64,000 bases of DNA from Streptomyces tauricus (GCF_014650955.1 NZ_BMVY01000004.1:248001-312000); one strand, 5' to 3'; positions 28,978 through 38,521 are shown, numbered from the stretch's first letter. The notes: generated by a model not told the origin, from the letters alone. Numbers and translations are program-made.

Positions 28978-29613
28978 ATGTCACCTCGCCGAAGCTACGA
29001 CCAGTACTGTTCCGCTGCCCGGGCGCTCGACGCCGTCGGTGACCGCTGGACCCTCCTGATCGTCCGCGAGCTGCTGGCCGGTCCGCGCCGCTACACCGAC
29101 CTGCACGCCGACCTGCCCGGGGTGAGCACGGACGTGCTCGCCTCCCGGCTCAAGGACATGGAGCGCGACGGGTTGACGACGCGTCGGCGGATGCCGCCGC
29201 CGGGGGCGGTGTACGTGTACGAACTCACCTGCCGTGGGCGTGAGTTGCTGCCCGTGCTGCAGGCGCTCGGGGAGTGGGGCGCGCCCCTGCTGGCGGACCG
29301 GCGGCCCACCGACGCGGTGCGGGCGCACTGGTTCGCGCTGCCGTTGCTGCGGGCGCTGGAGGGGTTCGGCGAGGGGGTGGTGCATGTGAGGCTGGACGAG
29401 GGGGAGTTCTACGTCCACGTCGGCGCGGCGGCGGACGGCCCGGTGTACGGGGAGGGCCCCGCGCCCGAGGAGGCCGATGCCCGGCTCTCCCTCGACACCG
29501 AGACATGCACGGCGCTGGGGCGGGGTGATCTCACGCTCCCGGACGCGATACGGGTCGGCCGGATCGCGGTATCGGGCGAGGGCCCCCTGGCCAAGGCCCT
29601 CCGGGAACCCTGA
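28978..29613 (+). CDS. HxlR family regulator with extended C-terminus
   Basis: 211 residues. The HxlR winged helix occupies about 1-95 (YDQYCSAARALDAVGDRWTL, RYTDLHADLPGVSTDVLASR, LKDMERDGL). The remaining 110 residues form an extra domain (VRAHWFALPLLRALEGFGEG, then VHVRLDEGEFYVHVG), like the SCP2/sterol-carrier-like tail found on some actinobacterial HxlR proteins. It starts at ATG 28978 on a leaderless promoter. It probably controls itself and the divergent aminotransferase. Confidence 0.88.
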   Translation: MSPRRSYDQYCSAARALDAVGDRWTLLIVRELLAGPRRYTDLHADLPGVSTDVLASRLKDMERDGLTTRRRMPPPGAVYVYELTCRGRELLPVLQALGEWGAPLLADRRPTDAVRAHWFALPLLRALEGFGEGVVHVRLDEGEFYVHVGAAADGPVYGEGPAPEEADARLSLDTETCTALGRGDLTLPDAIRVGRIAVSGEGPLAKALREP

Positions 29614-29673
29614 CCGGAGGCGCTGCGCTGACCGCGCCGGTGAGTTGCAGGCGCGGGTACGCCGTAGCCGGCC

Positions 29674-29874
29674 GCGCAGTTCCCCGCGCCCCCATACAGC
29701 CCCTGACGGGCCTGCACGGGGCACGATCGTGCGGCTCGCCCCTGCGGGTACACCGGCACCCGCCGACGCAAGGCCGCGCCCCTCCAGGGGCGCGGGGAAC
29801 GGCGCACCTCGCTACAGCGCACCGGCACCCGCCGACGCAAGCCCGCCCCCCTCCAGGGGCGCGGGGAACTGCGC
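29674..29874 (+). repeat. Three GGGGCGCGGGGAAC hairpin repeats, mixed orientation
   Basis: One inverted copy lies at 29674-29689, then two direct copies at 29790-29805 and 29859-29874, the latter two separated by a 69-bp repeat period that includes CACCTCGCTRCAGCG. They fill most of the 356-bp gap between the HxlR gene and the convergent membrane-protein gene. No other feature was seen in this gap. Confidence 0.8.
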
Positions 29875-29969
29875 ACCTCGCTGCAGCGGACCCGCACCTG
29901 GTGACGCATGGCCGTGCCCCCTGGGGCCGGGAACGGCGCCCCCGGTTACCGCGGGCCCGCCGGCGAAGG

Positions 29970-30767
29970 CTACGGCCGGGGCCGCCCCGCTCCCCGCGTC
30001 AGCGCATACCCGCCAACCCCCGCGAGAGCGGCGAGCACACCCCCGACGCCGGTCCACACCCACCGGTCGGACCACCACCCGGAGGCCCACCCGTCGTCCG
30101 GCTCGATGCTGGACAGCACCGCCGCAGGCGAGTCGGACTCCTCGGCGCCGGCGGCCGTCACCGCGACCCCCGGAACCAGCGGCTCGGACAACGAGCCGTC
30201 GACCGCCGCCGCCCCACCGATCTCCTTCGAGTCGACCCGCACCTCGGTGGTCACCGGCAGCCCGAGATCCGCCGCCGTGAGACCGACCGTGGTCAGCCGG
30301 ATGTAGTACGTACCCGGCAGCGGGTCGTCGGCCCACGGCTCCGACCACGCGCGCACCGTACGCAGCGTGCAGGACAGCTCCACCGAGCCCGCGTCCGGCG
30401 CGGCCGTCCGCGTCTGCGCCCCGTACTGGCACGCCTGACGCCGCCGCAGTCCGTCGTACACGTCGATCTGCCAGGTCGTGGAGGCCTCGGCGTCGGGCAG
30501 TTTCACCTTCGCCCGCACGGTCGGCCGCTGTCCCGCGTCGGCGGGGAACGACCAGTACAGGTAGTCGCCCGTGGACGCGCCGGCGGTCGCCCGCTGTCCC
30601 TGGTCGACCTCGGCCGCCGTACGGAAGGACGTCCCCGCCGAGGTGGGCGCGTCGGAGTCGTCCGACGGGCTCGCGGAGGGCGAGGAGTCGGCCACCGCCG
30701 GAACCGCCGCGACCCCGAGCAGCAGCAGCGCCGCACTAGCCGCGCGCAACAATAGCTTCGTACGCAT
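29970..30767 (-). CDS. Secreted membrane-anchored protein with PPC-like domain
   Basis: 265 residues. The signal peptide is MRTKLLLRAASAALLLLGVA to about residue 30, followed by a Ser/Asp-rich stretch, a beta-rich domain (TGDYLYWSFPADAGQRPTVR, then STTWQIDVYDGLRRRQ, with Cys pairs), and a C-terminal membrane segment (VWTGVGGVLAALAGVGGYAL) with a basic tail. Its start overlaps the stop of the VWA gene (TAATG), so translation is coupled. The beta domain resembles one in the VWA protein. Function unknown; likely an extracellular, membrane-tethered partner. Confidence 0.8.
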   Translation of the reverse strand: MRTKLLLRAASAALLLLGVAAVPAVADSSPSASPSDDSDAPTSAGTSFRTAAEVDQGQRATAGASTGDYLYWSFPADAGQRPTVRAKVKLPDAEASTTWQIDVYDGLRRRQACQYGAQTRTAAPDAGSVELSCTLRTVRAWSEPWADDPLPGTYYIRLTTVGLTAADLGLPVTTEVRVDSKEIGGAAAVDGSLSEPLVPGVAVTAAGAEESDSPAAVLSSIEPDDGWASGWWSDRWVWTGVGGVLAALAGVGGYALTRGAGRPRP

Positions 30768-32044
30768 TAGTTGGTCCTCCAGACCGCGACCCGCCAGCGA
30801 GAGACCCAGCCCCACAGCACACCCGCGAGGAAGCCGGTGAGCACCAGGGCGCCGAGCAGCCACCAGCCGCGGCCGAGGCCGAAGGAGGCCACATCGCTCG
30901 ACGCGTCGGGCCCGTCCACGACGTCGATGGTCAGTTCCAGGGGCAGACCGGGAGTGGTCTTCACCCCGGAGGCCGCCGAGAAGGAGTTGGCGACCTGGAG
31001 ACACACGACCTCCGTCGCGGCCTCGGAGTCGTCGTCCTCGTCGTCGCTCTCCGCCTTGGGGTAGCGCAGCCCGGCCGACATGACATCGGTCCGGCCGGAG
31101 CCGGTCGTCTCGCCGCGCACGATCTCACGGCCGTTCACGGTCACCGCCCGCAGCGACACCCCGTAGTCCCGGTTGACCTGGCGGTCGGCCGCGACGCTCA
31201 CCGAGGCGCGCAGTTCGGAGCCGGCCGGCAGGTCCACGCGGTACCAGCGGTGCTGCCCGAACTCCTCACGGTCGGTGTACAGCCCGGACTTGACCGCGGG
31301 TGCCTTCGCGCACGCGTCGGCGCCCTCGACGGCCACCGGCGTCACCACCGGGTCGGCCGCGCGGTCCACCAACTGGTTGACCTTGTCGGTGAGTTCGTCG
31401 GTGTGCTCGACCGAGGTGTACGTGCCGCCGGTCGCCTCGGCGATGCAGCTCAACTGCTGCCGCAGCTTGGTGTTCGGCACCAGCCCGAGCGTGTCGATGG
31501 TGAGCCCGATCCCCTTGGCGGCGATCTCGCGTGCCACCTCGCACGGGTCGAGCGGGGCGCAGGTGTCCTCGCCGTCGCTGATGAGGACGATACGGCGGGA
31601 GCCCTCGCCGCCTTCGAGGTCGTCGGCGGCCTTGAGGAGCGCGGGGCCGATCGGGGTCCAGCCGGTGGGCGACAGGGTCGCGACCGCCGTCTTGGCCTCG
31701 GTACGGTCCAACGGCCCCACGGGGTAGAGCTGTTCGGTGTCCTTGCAGCCCGTCTTGCGGTCGTCGCCGCGGTAGTTGGCGCCGAGTGTGCGTATGCCCA
31801 GCTCGACCTCTTCGGGCGTCGCGTCGAGGACCTCGTTGAAGGCCTGCTTCGCCGCGGCCATCCGGGTCTGGCCGTCGATGTCCCGGGCCCGCATGGAGCC
31901 GCTGACGTCGAGGAGGAGGTTCACCTTGGGCGCGGCGGTGCCAGAGGGCTCGTCGGCGACGGCGTCGGCCGGGAGCGCGATCCCGGCCGCCAGGGCGGCG
32001 AGCAGGGCGCATGCGCCCGCCGCCAGCCGTTGTCTTGTGATCAT
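30767..32044 (-). CDS. Secreted von Willebrand factor A domain protein, membrane anchored
   Basis: 425 residues. A signal peptide (about 1-30) is followed by a VWA domain with an intact MIDAS: NLLLDVSGSMRARD (DxSxS), SPTGWTPIGPAL (Thr) and VLISDGEDTCA (Asp). After about residue 230 there is a beta domain with FGQHRWYRVDLPAGSELRAS, an acidic run, and a C-terminal membrane segment before a short basic tail. Such proteins bind ligands or assemble complexes at the surface. It is the first gene of a two-gene unit with the PPC-like protein. Confidence 0.9.
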   Translation of the reverse strand: MITRQRLAAGACALLAALAAGIALPADAVADEPSGTAAPKVNLLLDVSGSMRARDIDGQTRMAAAKQAFNEVLDATPEEVELGIRTLGANYRGDDRKTGCKDTEQLYPVGPLDRTEAKTAVATLSPTGWTPIGPALLKAADDLEGGEGSRRIVLISDGEDTCAPLDPCEVAREIAAKGIGLTIDTLGLVPNTKLRQQLSCIAEATGGTYTSVEHTDELTDKVNQLVDRAADPVVTPVAVEGADACAKAPAVKSGLYTDREEFGQHRWYRVDLPAGSELRASVSVAADRQVNRDYGVSLRAVTVNGREIVRGETTGSGRTDVMSAGLRYPKAESDDEDDDSEAATEVVCLQVANSFSAASGVKTTPGLPLELTIDVVDGPDASSDVASFGLGRGWWLLGALVLTGFLAGVLWGWVSRWRVAVWRTN

Positions 32045-32076
32045 CGAAGGATCCTATGGAGCAAAGGCACCGCGCT

Positions 32077-33660
32077 TCAAAACGAGCGCCCGCGGAACGG
32101 GCCGTCGGGGTCGGCGAACGGGTTGGGCAGCCGCGCCCAGATGTCCCCGGGCCGCTCCGGCGACAGCCTCATCAGCGTCAACGCCTTGGCGGGCAGCGGC
32201 TCTTCGAGCAGCGCCGTGAGATCCGGGGTGCGCGGCAGATCCCGTACGGCCGTGGACAGTGCCTCGCGCAGCGCCGGTGTCGAACCCGCCGTCGCCGCCA
32301 GCGTGCCCGCGACGAGTGAGCCGAAGAGTTTGCTGCGCAGCACGGACTCGTCGTCCGTGACGATACGGCCCGTCAGATCGGGTGCCGGGATGCCGTGGCG
32401 GGCCAGCCGGGCCGGGCTGATCCGGATGTCCGCCAGATCGCGGTAGACGAGCCGCACGGGGTCGCCGGCGGGGGAGAGCACCACGAGCAGGTTCTGGCCG
32501 TGCGCCTCCAGGGCGACGCCCAGGTCGAGCAGCCGCAGCCCCACGGTGAGCGCGAGCCGGCTGAACTCCGCCACCCAGCCAGGGGACCGGGGCAGGACGC
32601 TCGCGGCGAGGGCGGCGACCGGCACGACCTGCTCGCCCGTCCCCGCGTACAGCTCGGGGGACTCCCGTGCGACGGCGGCCAGATCGGCGGAGCCGGCGGT
32701 GACGGCGCCCAGGGTCCGGGTGATGTGCAGCAGGCCGTCCAGGCGCCCGGCCATCGACTCCATGAACGCCGACACCGTCGCCGCCGACGTGATCGAGTAC
32801 ACCGAGATGTCCCGTACGGAGGAGGTCAGCCGGGCGCTGAGCGCGGTCTTGACGTGCGGTCCGCCCGGCACGGCCAGGGTGCGCAGCGACATCAGGGGAT
32901 GTGCGGCGATCCCGTCCCCGACGGGCTTCTCGTCCTTCAGCACATGCCGGGCCTGCCATGGATGTACGGGGATCAGCACCCGCCCCGCCTCCCGGTACGG
33001 CCACTCGCCCGTGGACCGGCAGTCGTCCTCCCGTAGGGCGATCAGGCCCAGCCGGACCACCGGCCGGTGCTCGGGGGCGTACGCCAGCTCCTCGGCCACC
33101 GAGAACCCGGGCCGGGAACGGCAGTTGGGATGGAAGGGATGCCCGTCGACGACCCGCTGCTCCCACTCCCAGAGCGCTCGGTGAGCCTCCGCCGGACCCG
33201 CCGAAGCTCCGGGCGACGAGACCCCCACCGACGAAACCCCGGCCGACGGGACCTGGTTGGCGCGCGACAGCGCCAACGAGGCGACACTGCCGGCGAGTTC
33301 GCTCGCGAAGGGCCGCCCGTGCGGCAGCCCGAGCGCTGCCATCAGCGCGGCCGGATGGTCGTACGCCGTCCCGTCCAGCTCGACCTCCGTGACGGTCGAG
33401 GCGGTCGCGTACGCGTCCGGACGCGGCCCGCGCAGCCGGCGGCCGTCGGCCGTCCGGAGCGTCAGACCGGTGGACCCGGCCTCGCGACGCGTGACCCACG
33501 GCAGCGGATCGAGGGCGAGCCCGCGCCACAGCCGGGTCAGCACGGCCGAGCGTGCGCCGGGGAGTTCGGCGGCGTACGGGGCGAGCAGCTCGGGGCGTAC
33601 CGTGCGCAGCTCGGCGGCGAGAGCGGTCTCGGTCCCGGCCGGGGTGCGGGGAGGATGCAC
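32077..33660 (-). CDS. IucA/IucC family NIS siderophore synthetase
   Basis: 527 residues from GTG 33660, with TAGGAG six bases upstream. NRPS-independent siderophore synthetases adenylate a carboxylate (often citrate) and condense it with an amine or alcohol. Conserved segments here are GHPFHPNCRSRPGF (the usual K before RxG is R), IPVHPWQARHV, HPLMSLRTLAV, HVKTALSARLTSSVRD and ALEAHGQNLLVV, with the FhuF-like C-terminus. It is divergent from a second family member. No IdeR/DmdR iron box is evident in the 71-bp gap. Confidence 0.9.
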   Translation of the reverse strand: MHPPRTPAGTETALAAELRTVRPELLAPYAAELPGARSAVLTRLWRGLALDPLPWVTRREAGSTGLTLRTADGRRLRGPRPDAYATASTVTEVELDGTAYDHPAALMAALGLPHGRPFASELAGSVASLALSRANQVPSAGVSSVGVSSPGASAGPAEAHRALWEWEQRVVDGHPFHPNCRSRPGFSVAEELAYAPEHRPVVRLGLIALREDDCRSTGEWPYREAGRVLIPVHPWQARHVLKDEKPVGDGIAAHPLMSLRTLAVPGGPHVKTALSARLTSSVRDISVYSITSAATVSAFMESMAGRLDGLLHITRTLGAVTAGSADLAAVARESPELYAGTGEQVVPVAALAASVLPRSPGWVAEFSRLALTVGLRLLDLGVALEAHGQNLLVVLSPAGDPVRLVYRDLADIRISPARLARHGIPAPDLTGRIVTDDESVLRSKLFGSLVAGTLAATAGSTPALREALSTAVRDLPRTPDLTALLEEPLPAKALTLMRLSPERPGDIWARLPNPFADPDGPFRGRSF

Positions 33661-33731
33661 AGGGGCTCCTAGGGTGAGGGGACGCCGTCCGGCCGGGTAC
33701 AACGCCGGACATCCGGACATACTCAGCGCAA

Positions 33732-35486
33732 GTGCACCGTATGCAACGAACGGATCGCGTGGATCTCATGCCCCCCGTGCCCCCTATGCAGCCCATGTCC
33801 CCCATGCCCTCCGCGCAGGCCACCGACGGCCTCGCCGAAGCGGTCGAAGCCGCCGAAGCGGTCGAAGCCGCCGATGCGGCCGACGTCGCTGACGCGATCG
33901 CGTCAGCACCGCTGCTCAACTGTCTGCTGCGGGAGATCGGCGAACCCGAACCCGAAACCGAAACCGAGCCGGAGCCCCGGTCCGGATCGGTCCCTGAGCG
34001 TCGGCCCGGACCGGTTCCGGAGCGGGCGCCCGACGCCCGGCGCGTGTACCGGCTGCCGGCCGGTGACCGGCTCCTGCGCGTGCGCGACGGGCGCCGGCCC
34101 CGCGACCCGGAACTCCTCACCGACGGCACCTGGCAGCGGCTCGGCCACGCCGAACTGGTCAAGCTCACCGCCGAGGAACTGCGTCTGCACACCGGCCTGT
34201 CCAACTCCGAACTGCCCGCCGAGACGACCGCCGGCCGGGACGCGGTGGCGGCGATCCTGGCGGCCCGGGAGGGTGTGGCCCCGCCCGCCGACCCGTACCG
34301 CCGCTCCGAGCAGTCCCTGATCACCGGGCATCCCCACCACCCCGCCCCCAAGGCGCGCGGCGGCGGCCCGGCCACCACCTGGCTCCCGTACGCCCCCGAG
34401 GCGTACGCCGACTTCCCGGTGACGCTGTTCGGCCTGCGCGAGGACGTCTGCGTGCAGGACGGCGACACGAGCGCCCTGGACGCCCTCGGTGAAGCCCCGG
34501 ACGGCTACCGGCTCCTCCCCGCCCACCCGTGGCAGCTCGACCTCGTCGGCGGCAGCCCGGAGATCCGTGCGGCGTTCGCCGACGGCCGTCTCGTCCACCT
34601 CGGGACCTCGCCGTGGTCCGCCTGGCCCACGGCGGCCATCCGCACCCTGTACGTTCCCGACGCCGACCTCTTCGTGAAGTTCAGCCTCGACGTCCGCATC
34701 ACCAACGACATCCGGCGCCTGTGGCGGCACGACCTCCTCGCGCTGCGGCGGACGGACAGCGCGGTGACGGCGGCCTTCCGTGCCCTGGACGGCGGCGCGG
34801 CCTGGCTGAGCGACCGCGGCTACCGCACGGCGGACTTCGCCTTCGAGGAACTGGCCGTTCTCGTGCGTGACGGTCTGGGCGGGCATGTGACCTCCGGTTC
34901 GACTCCGCTGCTGGCGGCCGCGCTGACGGAGGGCATGGGAGGCCCGTACGACCCGCCGGGCGTGGCCGCCCTGGCCGACTTCGACGGAAACCCTCTGGAC
35001 ACCCTCGCCGATCCTGCTAGCTGGTGGACCGCGTATCTGCGCCAAGTCGTCCCGCCCGCACTGGAGTTGTTCGCCCGGCACGGGGTCGTACTCGAAGCGC
35101 ATCTGCAGAACACGGTGGTCGCCGTGGACGGTGACGGCACACCCGTGCAGGCGCTGTTCCGGGACGCCGAGGGGGTGAAGCTGCTGGCGGACGTGACGCG
35201 GGCGGCCGGGTGGGAGCGGCTGGTGTACTGCCTGGTCGTGAACAACCTGCTGGAGATCGCGGACGCCCTGCGCGAGCGGTATCCGCGGCTCGACCCCTGG
35301 GAGCCCGTCCGCCGGGAGCTCGCGCGGTACACCCAGGAGCTGCCCGAGGTGGCGGACCTCCTGCGGTCCCCGACCCTGCCGGGCAAGACGAACCTGCTGC
35401 TGCGCTGGACCGGTGCGGACGGCGCCGCCGCCCGCTACCGGCCCGTACCGAACCCCCTGCGCGCGGCTGACGCCCGAGACGCCTGA
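33732..35486 (+). CDS. IucA/IucC family NIS siderophore synthetase
   Basis: 584 residues if started at GTG 33732; ATG 33741 and 33768 are alternatives because no ribosome site is clear. A CATACT box eight bases before GTG 33732 would suit a leaderless transcript. The N-terminus (about 30-55) is an Ala/Glu/Val repeat made of gaagccgccgaagcggtc-like DNA. Core motifs are complete: LITGHPHHPAPKARGG, LPAHPWQLDLV, AIRTLYV, VKFSLDVRITNDIRR and VLEAHLQNTVV. It pairs divergently with the other synthetase, and the two could act sequentially on a dicarboxylate. No siderophore transporter or amine-modifying gene is nearby. Confidence 0.88.
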   Translation: MHRMQRTDRVDLMPPVPPMQPMSPMPSAQATDGLAEAVEAAEAVEAADAADVADAIASAPLLNCLLREIGEPEPETETEPEPRSGSVPERRPGPVPERAPDARRVYRLPAGDRLLRVRDGRRPRDPELLTDGTWQRLGHAELVKLTAEELRLHTGLSNSELPAETTAGRDAVAAILAAREGVAPPADPYRRSEQSLITGHPHHPAPKARGGGPATTWLPYAPEAYADFPVTLFGLREDVCVQDGDTSALDALGEAPDGYRLLPAHPWQLDLVGGSPEIRAAFADGRLVHLGTSPWSAWPTAAIRTLYVPDADLFVKFSLDVRITNDIRRLWRHDLLALRRTDSAVTAAFRALDGGAAWLSDRGYRTADFAFEELAVLVRDGLGGHVTSGSTPLLAAALTEGMGGPYDPPGVAALADFDGNPLDTLADPASWWTAYLRQVVPPALELFARHGVVLEAHLQNTVVAVDGDGTPVQALFRDAEGVKLLADVTRAAGWERLVYCLVVNNLLEIADALRERYPRLDPWEPVRRELARYTQELPEVADLLRSPTLPGKTNLLLRWTGADGAAARYRPVPNPLRAADARDA

Positions 35487-35512
35487 CGGGGACCGCGGGC
35501 GGCTGAATTACA

Positions 35513-36451
35513 GTGGCGGGTGTGCTGCGCCAAGTGACCGCCGACCGATACGTGACCCCGCTGCGGGCGGGCGGCTCCGTGCCCGGAGTCGTCGAGGCCG
35601 ACGACCTGGGGACGTACGTCGTGAAGTTCACGGGCTCGGCGCAGGGCCGCAAGGCGCTGGTCGCCGAGGTGATCGTGGGCGAACTGGCGCGCGCTCTGGG
35701 GCTGCGGTTCCCCGAGCTGGTGCTCGTGGACTTCGATCCGGCGATCGCCGCGCACGAACCCCACCAGGAGGTCCAGGACCTGCTGAGGGCCAGCGCGGGC
35801 GTCAACCTCGGCATGGACTATCTGTCGGGCGCCCGGGACTTCACCCCCGAGGTGGCGGCGGCGTTCGACGTCGATCCCCTGGAGGCCGGCCGGATCGTCT
35901 GGCTGGACGCCCTCACCGTCAACGTGGACCGCACGACGCACAGCTCGAACCTGATGATCTGGCCCACGCTCGGCGTCGCACCCCCGAAGCTGTGGCTGAT
36001 CGACCACGGGGCCGCGCTGGTGTTCCACCACCGCTGGGACGCGTCGGCCCCGGAGAAGTCGGACCCGCGGAAGGCGTACGACTTCCGGCAGCACGCGCTC
36101 GGCGGCCACACCCCCGACACCCGCGCGGCGGACGCCGAACTGGCGCCCCGGGTGACGGAGGAACTGCTGCGCGCGATCACGGCCGAGGTGCCCGACGCCT
36201 GGCTCGCCGACGAGCCGGGGTTCGCCACGCCCGACGAGGTCCGCGAGGCGTACGTCGGCTACCTCCTCGCCCGGGCCAGGGCCTCCGCGGCCTGGCTGCC
36301 CACCGACTTCCCCACCCGGGAACAGCTCGCGGACGAGGACGCCCGCCGGGCCGCGAAGACCCAGCAGGGCCGGCCGAACTGGCTGAAGCGGGTCCCCGAC
36401 CTGCACGGCAAACCGGCGGCGGAACAGGATTGGTCGGTACACCTCGGATGA
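35513..36451 (+). CDS. HipA-like kinase family protein
   Basis: 312 residues from GTG 35513 (GTG 35522 is possible). Kinase-like motifs are YVVKFTGSAQGRKALVAEV (ATP-binding Lys region), LDALTVNVDRTTHSSNLMIW (catalytic Asp and metal Asn) and LWLIDHGAAL (metal Asp). This is the stand-alone HipA-like type that lacks an adjacent HipB antitoxin, so a classical toxin-antitoxin role is not supported. It overlaps the SelW-like gene by ATGA and starts 26 bp after the siderophore synthetase. The substrate is unknown. Confidence 0.82.
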   Translation: MAGVLRQVTADRYVTPLRAGGSVPGVVEADDLGTYVVKFTGSAQGRKALVAEVIVGELARALGLRFPELVLVDFDPAIAAHEPHQEVQDLLRASAGVNLGMDYLSGARDFTPEVAAAFDVDPLEAGRIVWLDALTVNVDRTTHSSNLMIWPTLGVAPPKLWLIDHGAALVFHHRWDASAPEKSDPRKAYDFRQHALGGHTPDTRAADAELAPRVTEELLRAITAEVPDAWLADEPGFATPDEVREAYVGYLLARARASAAWLPTDFPTREQLADEDARRAAKTQQGRPNWLKRVPDLHGKPAAEQDWSVHLG

Positions 36452-36780
36452 CCACGGACGACACCCAGCCCACGGACGACACACCCGCCGCGCCCTCTGC
36501 TCCGGCCGGGCGGGCGCACCGCGTGCAGATCGAGTACTGCACCCAGTGCCGCTGGCTGCCCCGGGCCTCCTGGCTCGCCCAGGAACTCCTCACCACCTTC
36601 GAGCAGGAGCTGACCGAGCTGGCGCTCAAGCCCGGTACCGGCGGCGTCTTCGTCGTACGCGTCGACGACGAGGTGGTCTGGGACCGCCGCGAGCAGGGCT
36701 TCCCCGAGCCGACGGCCGTGAAGCGCCTGGTACGCGACCGAGTGGCCCCGGAGAAATCCCTGGGCCACTCGGAGAGGTAG
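36448..36780 (+). CDS. SelT/SelW/SelH (Rdx) family thioredoxin-fold protein
   Basis: 110 residues. After a 30-residue Thr/Pro/Ala-rich N-terminus comes RVQIEYCTQCRWLPRASWLA, the Rdx family redox motif CxxC (CTQC) where some homologues carry selenocysteine in place of the second Cys. GTGGVFVVRVDDEVVWDRRE and FPEPTAVKRLVRD complete the fold. It would be a small redox protein of unknown client. It is translationally coupled to the HipA-like kinase by a 4-bp overlap, a pairing that suggests the two act together. Confidence 0.9.
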   Translation: MTTDDTQPTDDTPAAPSAPAGRAHRVQIEYCTQCRWLPRASWLAQELLTTFEQELTELALKPGTGGVFVVRVDDEVVWDRREQGFPEPTAVKRLVRDRVAPEKSLGHSER

Positions 36781-36802
36781 AGCCTGTCCCGCGTACCGCT
36801 GC

Positions 36803-38437
36803 TCAGCCGGTCAGCTGCTCGTACGCCGGCAGCGTGAGGAAGTCCGCGTAGTCCCCGTCGAGCGCGACCGTCAGCAGCAGGTCGTGGGCCTGCTGCCAGC
36901 GGCCGGCCGCGAAGGCCTCCTCGCCGATCTCGGCGCGGATGTCCGCCAGGTCCCGGGCCGCGATCTCGCGGGCCAGCTCGGGCGTCGCCCGCACGGTCTT
37001 ACCGTCGTGCTCGAACTCGACGCCCGCGTTGATCCACTGCCAGATCTGCGAGCGCGAGATCTCCGCGGTGGCCGCGTCCTCCATCAGGTTGAAGATCGCG
37101 ACGGCACCGAGCCCGCGCAGCCAGGCCTCGATGTACCGGATGCCGACCTGGACGGCGTTGACCAGTCCGTCGTACGTGGGCCGGGCGTCGAGGGAGTCGA
37201 CGGCGATGAGGTCGGCGGCCTTCACGTCGACGTCCTCGCGCAGCCGGTCCTTCTGGTTCGGCCGGTCGCCGAGCACGGCGTCGAAGGAGGCCATCGCGAT
37301 CGGCACGAGGTCCGGGTGGGCCACCCAGGAGCCGTCGAAGCCGTCGCCCGCCTCGCGGTCCTTGTCGGCCTTGACCTTCTCGAACGCGACCTTGTTGACC
37401 TCTTCGTCGCGCCGCGAGGGGATGAACGCGGCCATGCCGCCGATCGCGTGGGCGCCGCGCTTGTGGCAGGTGCGGACGAGCAGTTCGGTGTACGCGCGCA
37501 TGAACGGGGCCGTCATCGTCACCGCGTTGCGGTCCGGCAGGACGAACTTGCGCCCGCCGTCACGGAAGTTCTTGACGATGGAGAAGAGGTAGTCCCAGCG
37601 GCCCGCGTTCAACCCCGAGGCGTGGTCGCGGAGTTCGTAGAGGATCTCCTCCATCTCGTACGCCGCCGTGATCGTCTCGATCAGGACGGTCGCGCGGACG
37701 GTGCCCTGCGGGATGCCCACGTAGTCCTGCGCGAAGACGAACACCTCGTTCCAGAGGCGGGCTTCGAGGTGCGACTCCGTCTTGGGCAGGTAGAAGTACG
37801 GGCCCTTGCCGAGGTCGATCAGGCGCTGGGCGTTGTGGAAGAAGTACAGGCCGAAGTCGACGAGCGCGCCCGGGACCGGGGTGCCGTCGGCGTCGACGAG
37901 GTGGCGCTCGTTCAGGTGCCAGCCGCGCGGGCGTGTCACGACCGTCGCCAGCTCCTCGGGCTTCCTGAGGGCGTACGACTTGCCGGTGCGCTCGTCCGTG
38001 AAGTCGATGGAGCGGGTGTAGGCGTCGATCAGGTTGATCTGGCCGAGGACCACGTTCTCCCAGGTCGGCGCGGAGGCGTCCTCGAAGTCCGCGAGCCACA
38101 CCTTGGCGCCCGAGTTGAGGGCGTTGATGGTCATCTTGCGGTCGGTGGGACCGGTGATCTCCACGCGGCGGTCGTTCAGGGCCTCCGGCGAGGGGGCCAC
38201 CCGCCAGGAGTCGTCCGCGCGGACGGCGGCGGTCTCCGGGAGGAAGTCGAGCGTGGAGGTACGGGCGATCTCGGCGCGGCGCTCGGCGCGACGGGCCAGC
38301 AGCTCGTCACGCCTGGGGGTGAACCGCCGGTGCAACTCGGCGACGAAGGCGAGGGCCTCCTCGGTGAGGACCTCCTCCTGCCGGGGCAGGGGCTCGGCGT
38401 CGACGATGGCCAGCGGGGACGGCGCTGGTGCGGACAT
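36803..38437 (-). CDS. aceB: Malate synthase A
   Basis: 544 residues, close to the usual malate synthase A length. It condenses glyoxylate with acetyl-CoA to malate. Motifs include [67 protein letters not shown] and [20 protein letters not shown] (catalytic Asp/Glu region). The start is ATG 38437. The promoter about 85-125 bp upstream carries AllR-type operators between and after its boxes, so the gene probably serves glyoxylate from allantoin here, not the acetate bypass. No isocitrate lyase is adjacent. Confidence 0.97.
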   Translation of the reverse strand: MSAPAPSPLAIVDAEPLPRQEEVLTEEALAFVAELHRRFTPRRDELLARRAERRAEIARTSTLDFLPETAAVRADDSWRVAPSPEALNDRRVEITGPTDRKMTINALNSGAKVWLADFEDASAPTWENVVLGQINLIDAYTRSIDFTDERTGKSYALRKPEELATVVTRPRGWHLNERHLVDADGTPVPGALVDFGLYFFHNAQRLIDLGKGPYFYLPKTESHLEARLWNEVFVFAQDYVGIPQGTVRATVLIETITAAYEMEEILYELRDHASGLNAGRWDYLFSIVKNFRDGGRKFVLPDRNAVTMTAPFMRAYTELLVRTCHKRGAHAIGGMAAFIPSRRDEEVNKVAFEKVKADKDREAGDGFDGSWVAHPDLVPIAMASFDAVLGDRPNQKDRLREDVDVKAADLIAVDSLDARPTYDGLVNAVQVGIRYIEAWLRGLGAVAIFNLMEDAATAEISRSQIWQWINAGVEFEHDGKTVRATPELAREIAARDLADIRAEIGEEAFAAGRWQQAHDLLLTVALDGDYADFLTLPAYEQLTG

Positions 38438-38521
38438 GAGCTGTCACTTCCTTCAGCGAACGTGGCACCGGGTGCCAGTCGACCGGTTGCGGCGGTGGGC
38501 GCCCGTGAAGAGGTCGGGCGC

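Noticed and set aside
35513..36451. HipBA toxin-antitoxin module
   Set aside because: No HipB-like HTH gene overlaps or adjoins the kinase; its coupled partner is a SelW-like protein.
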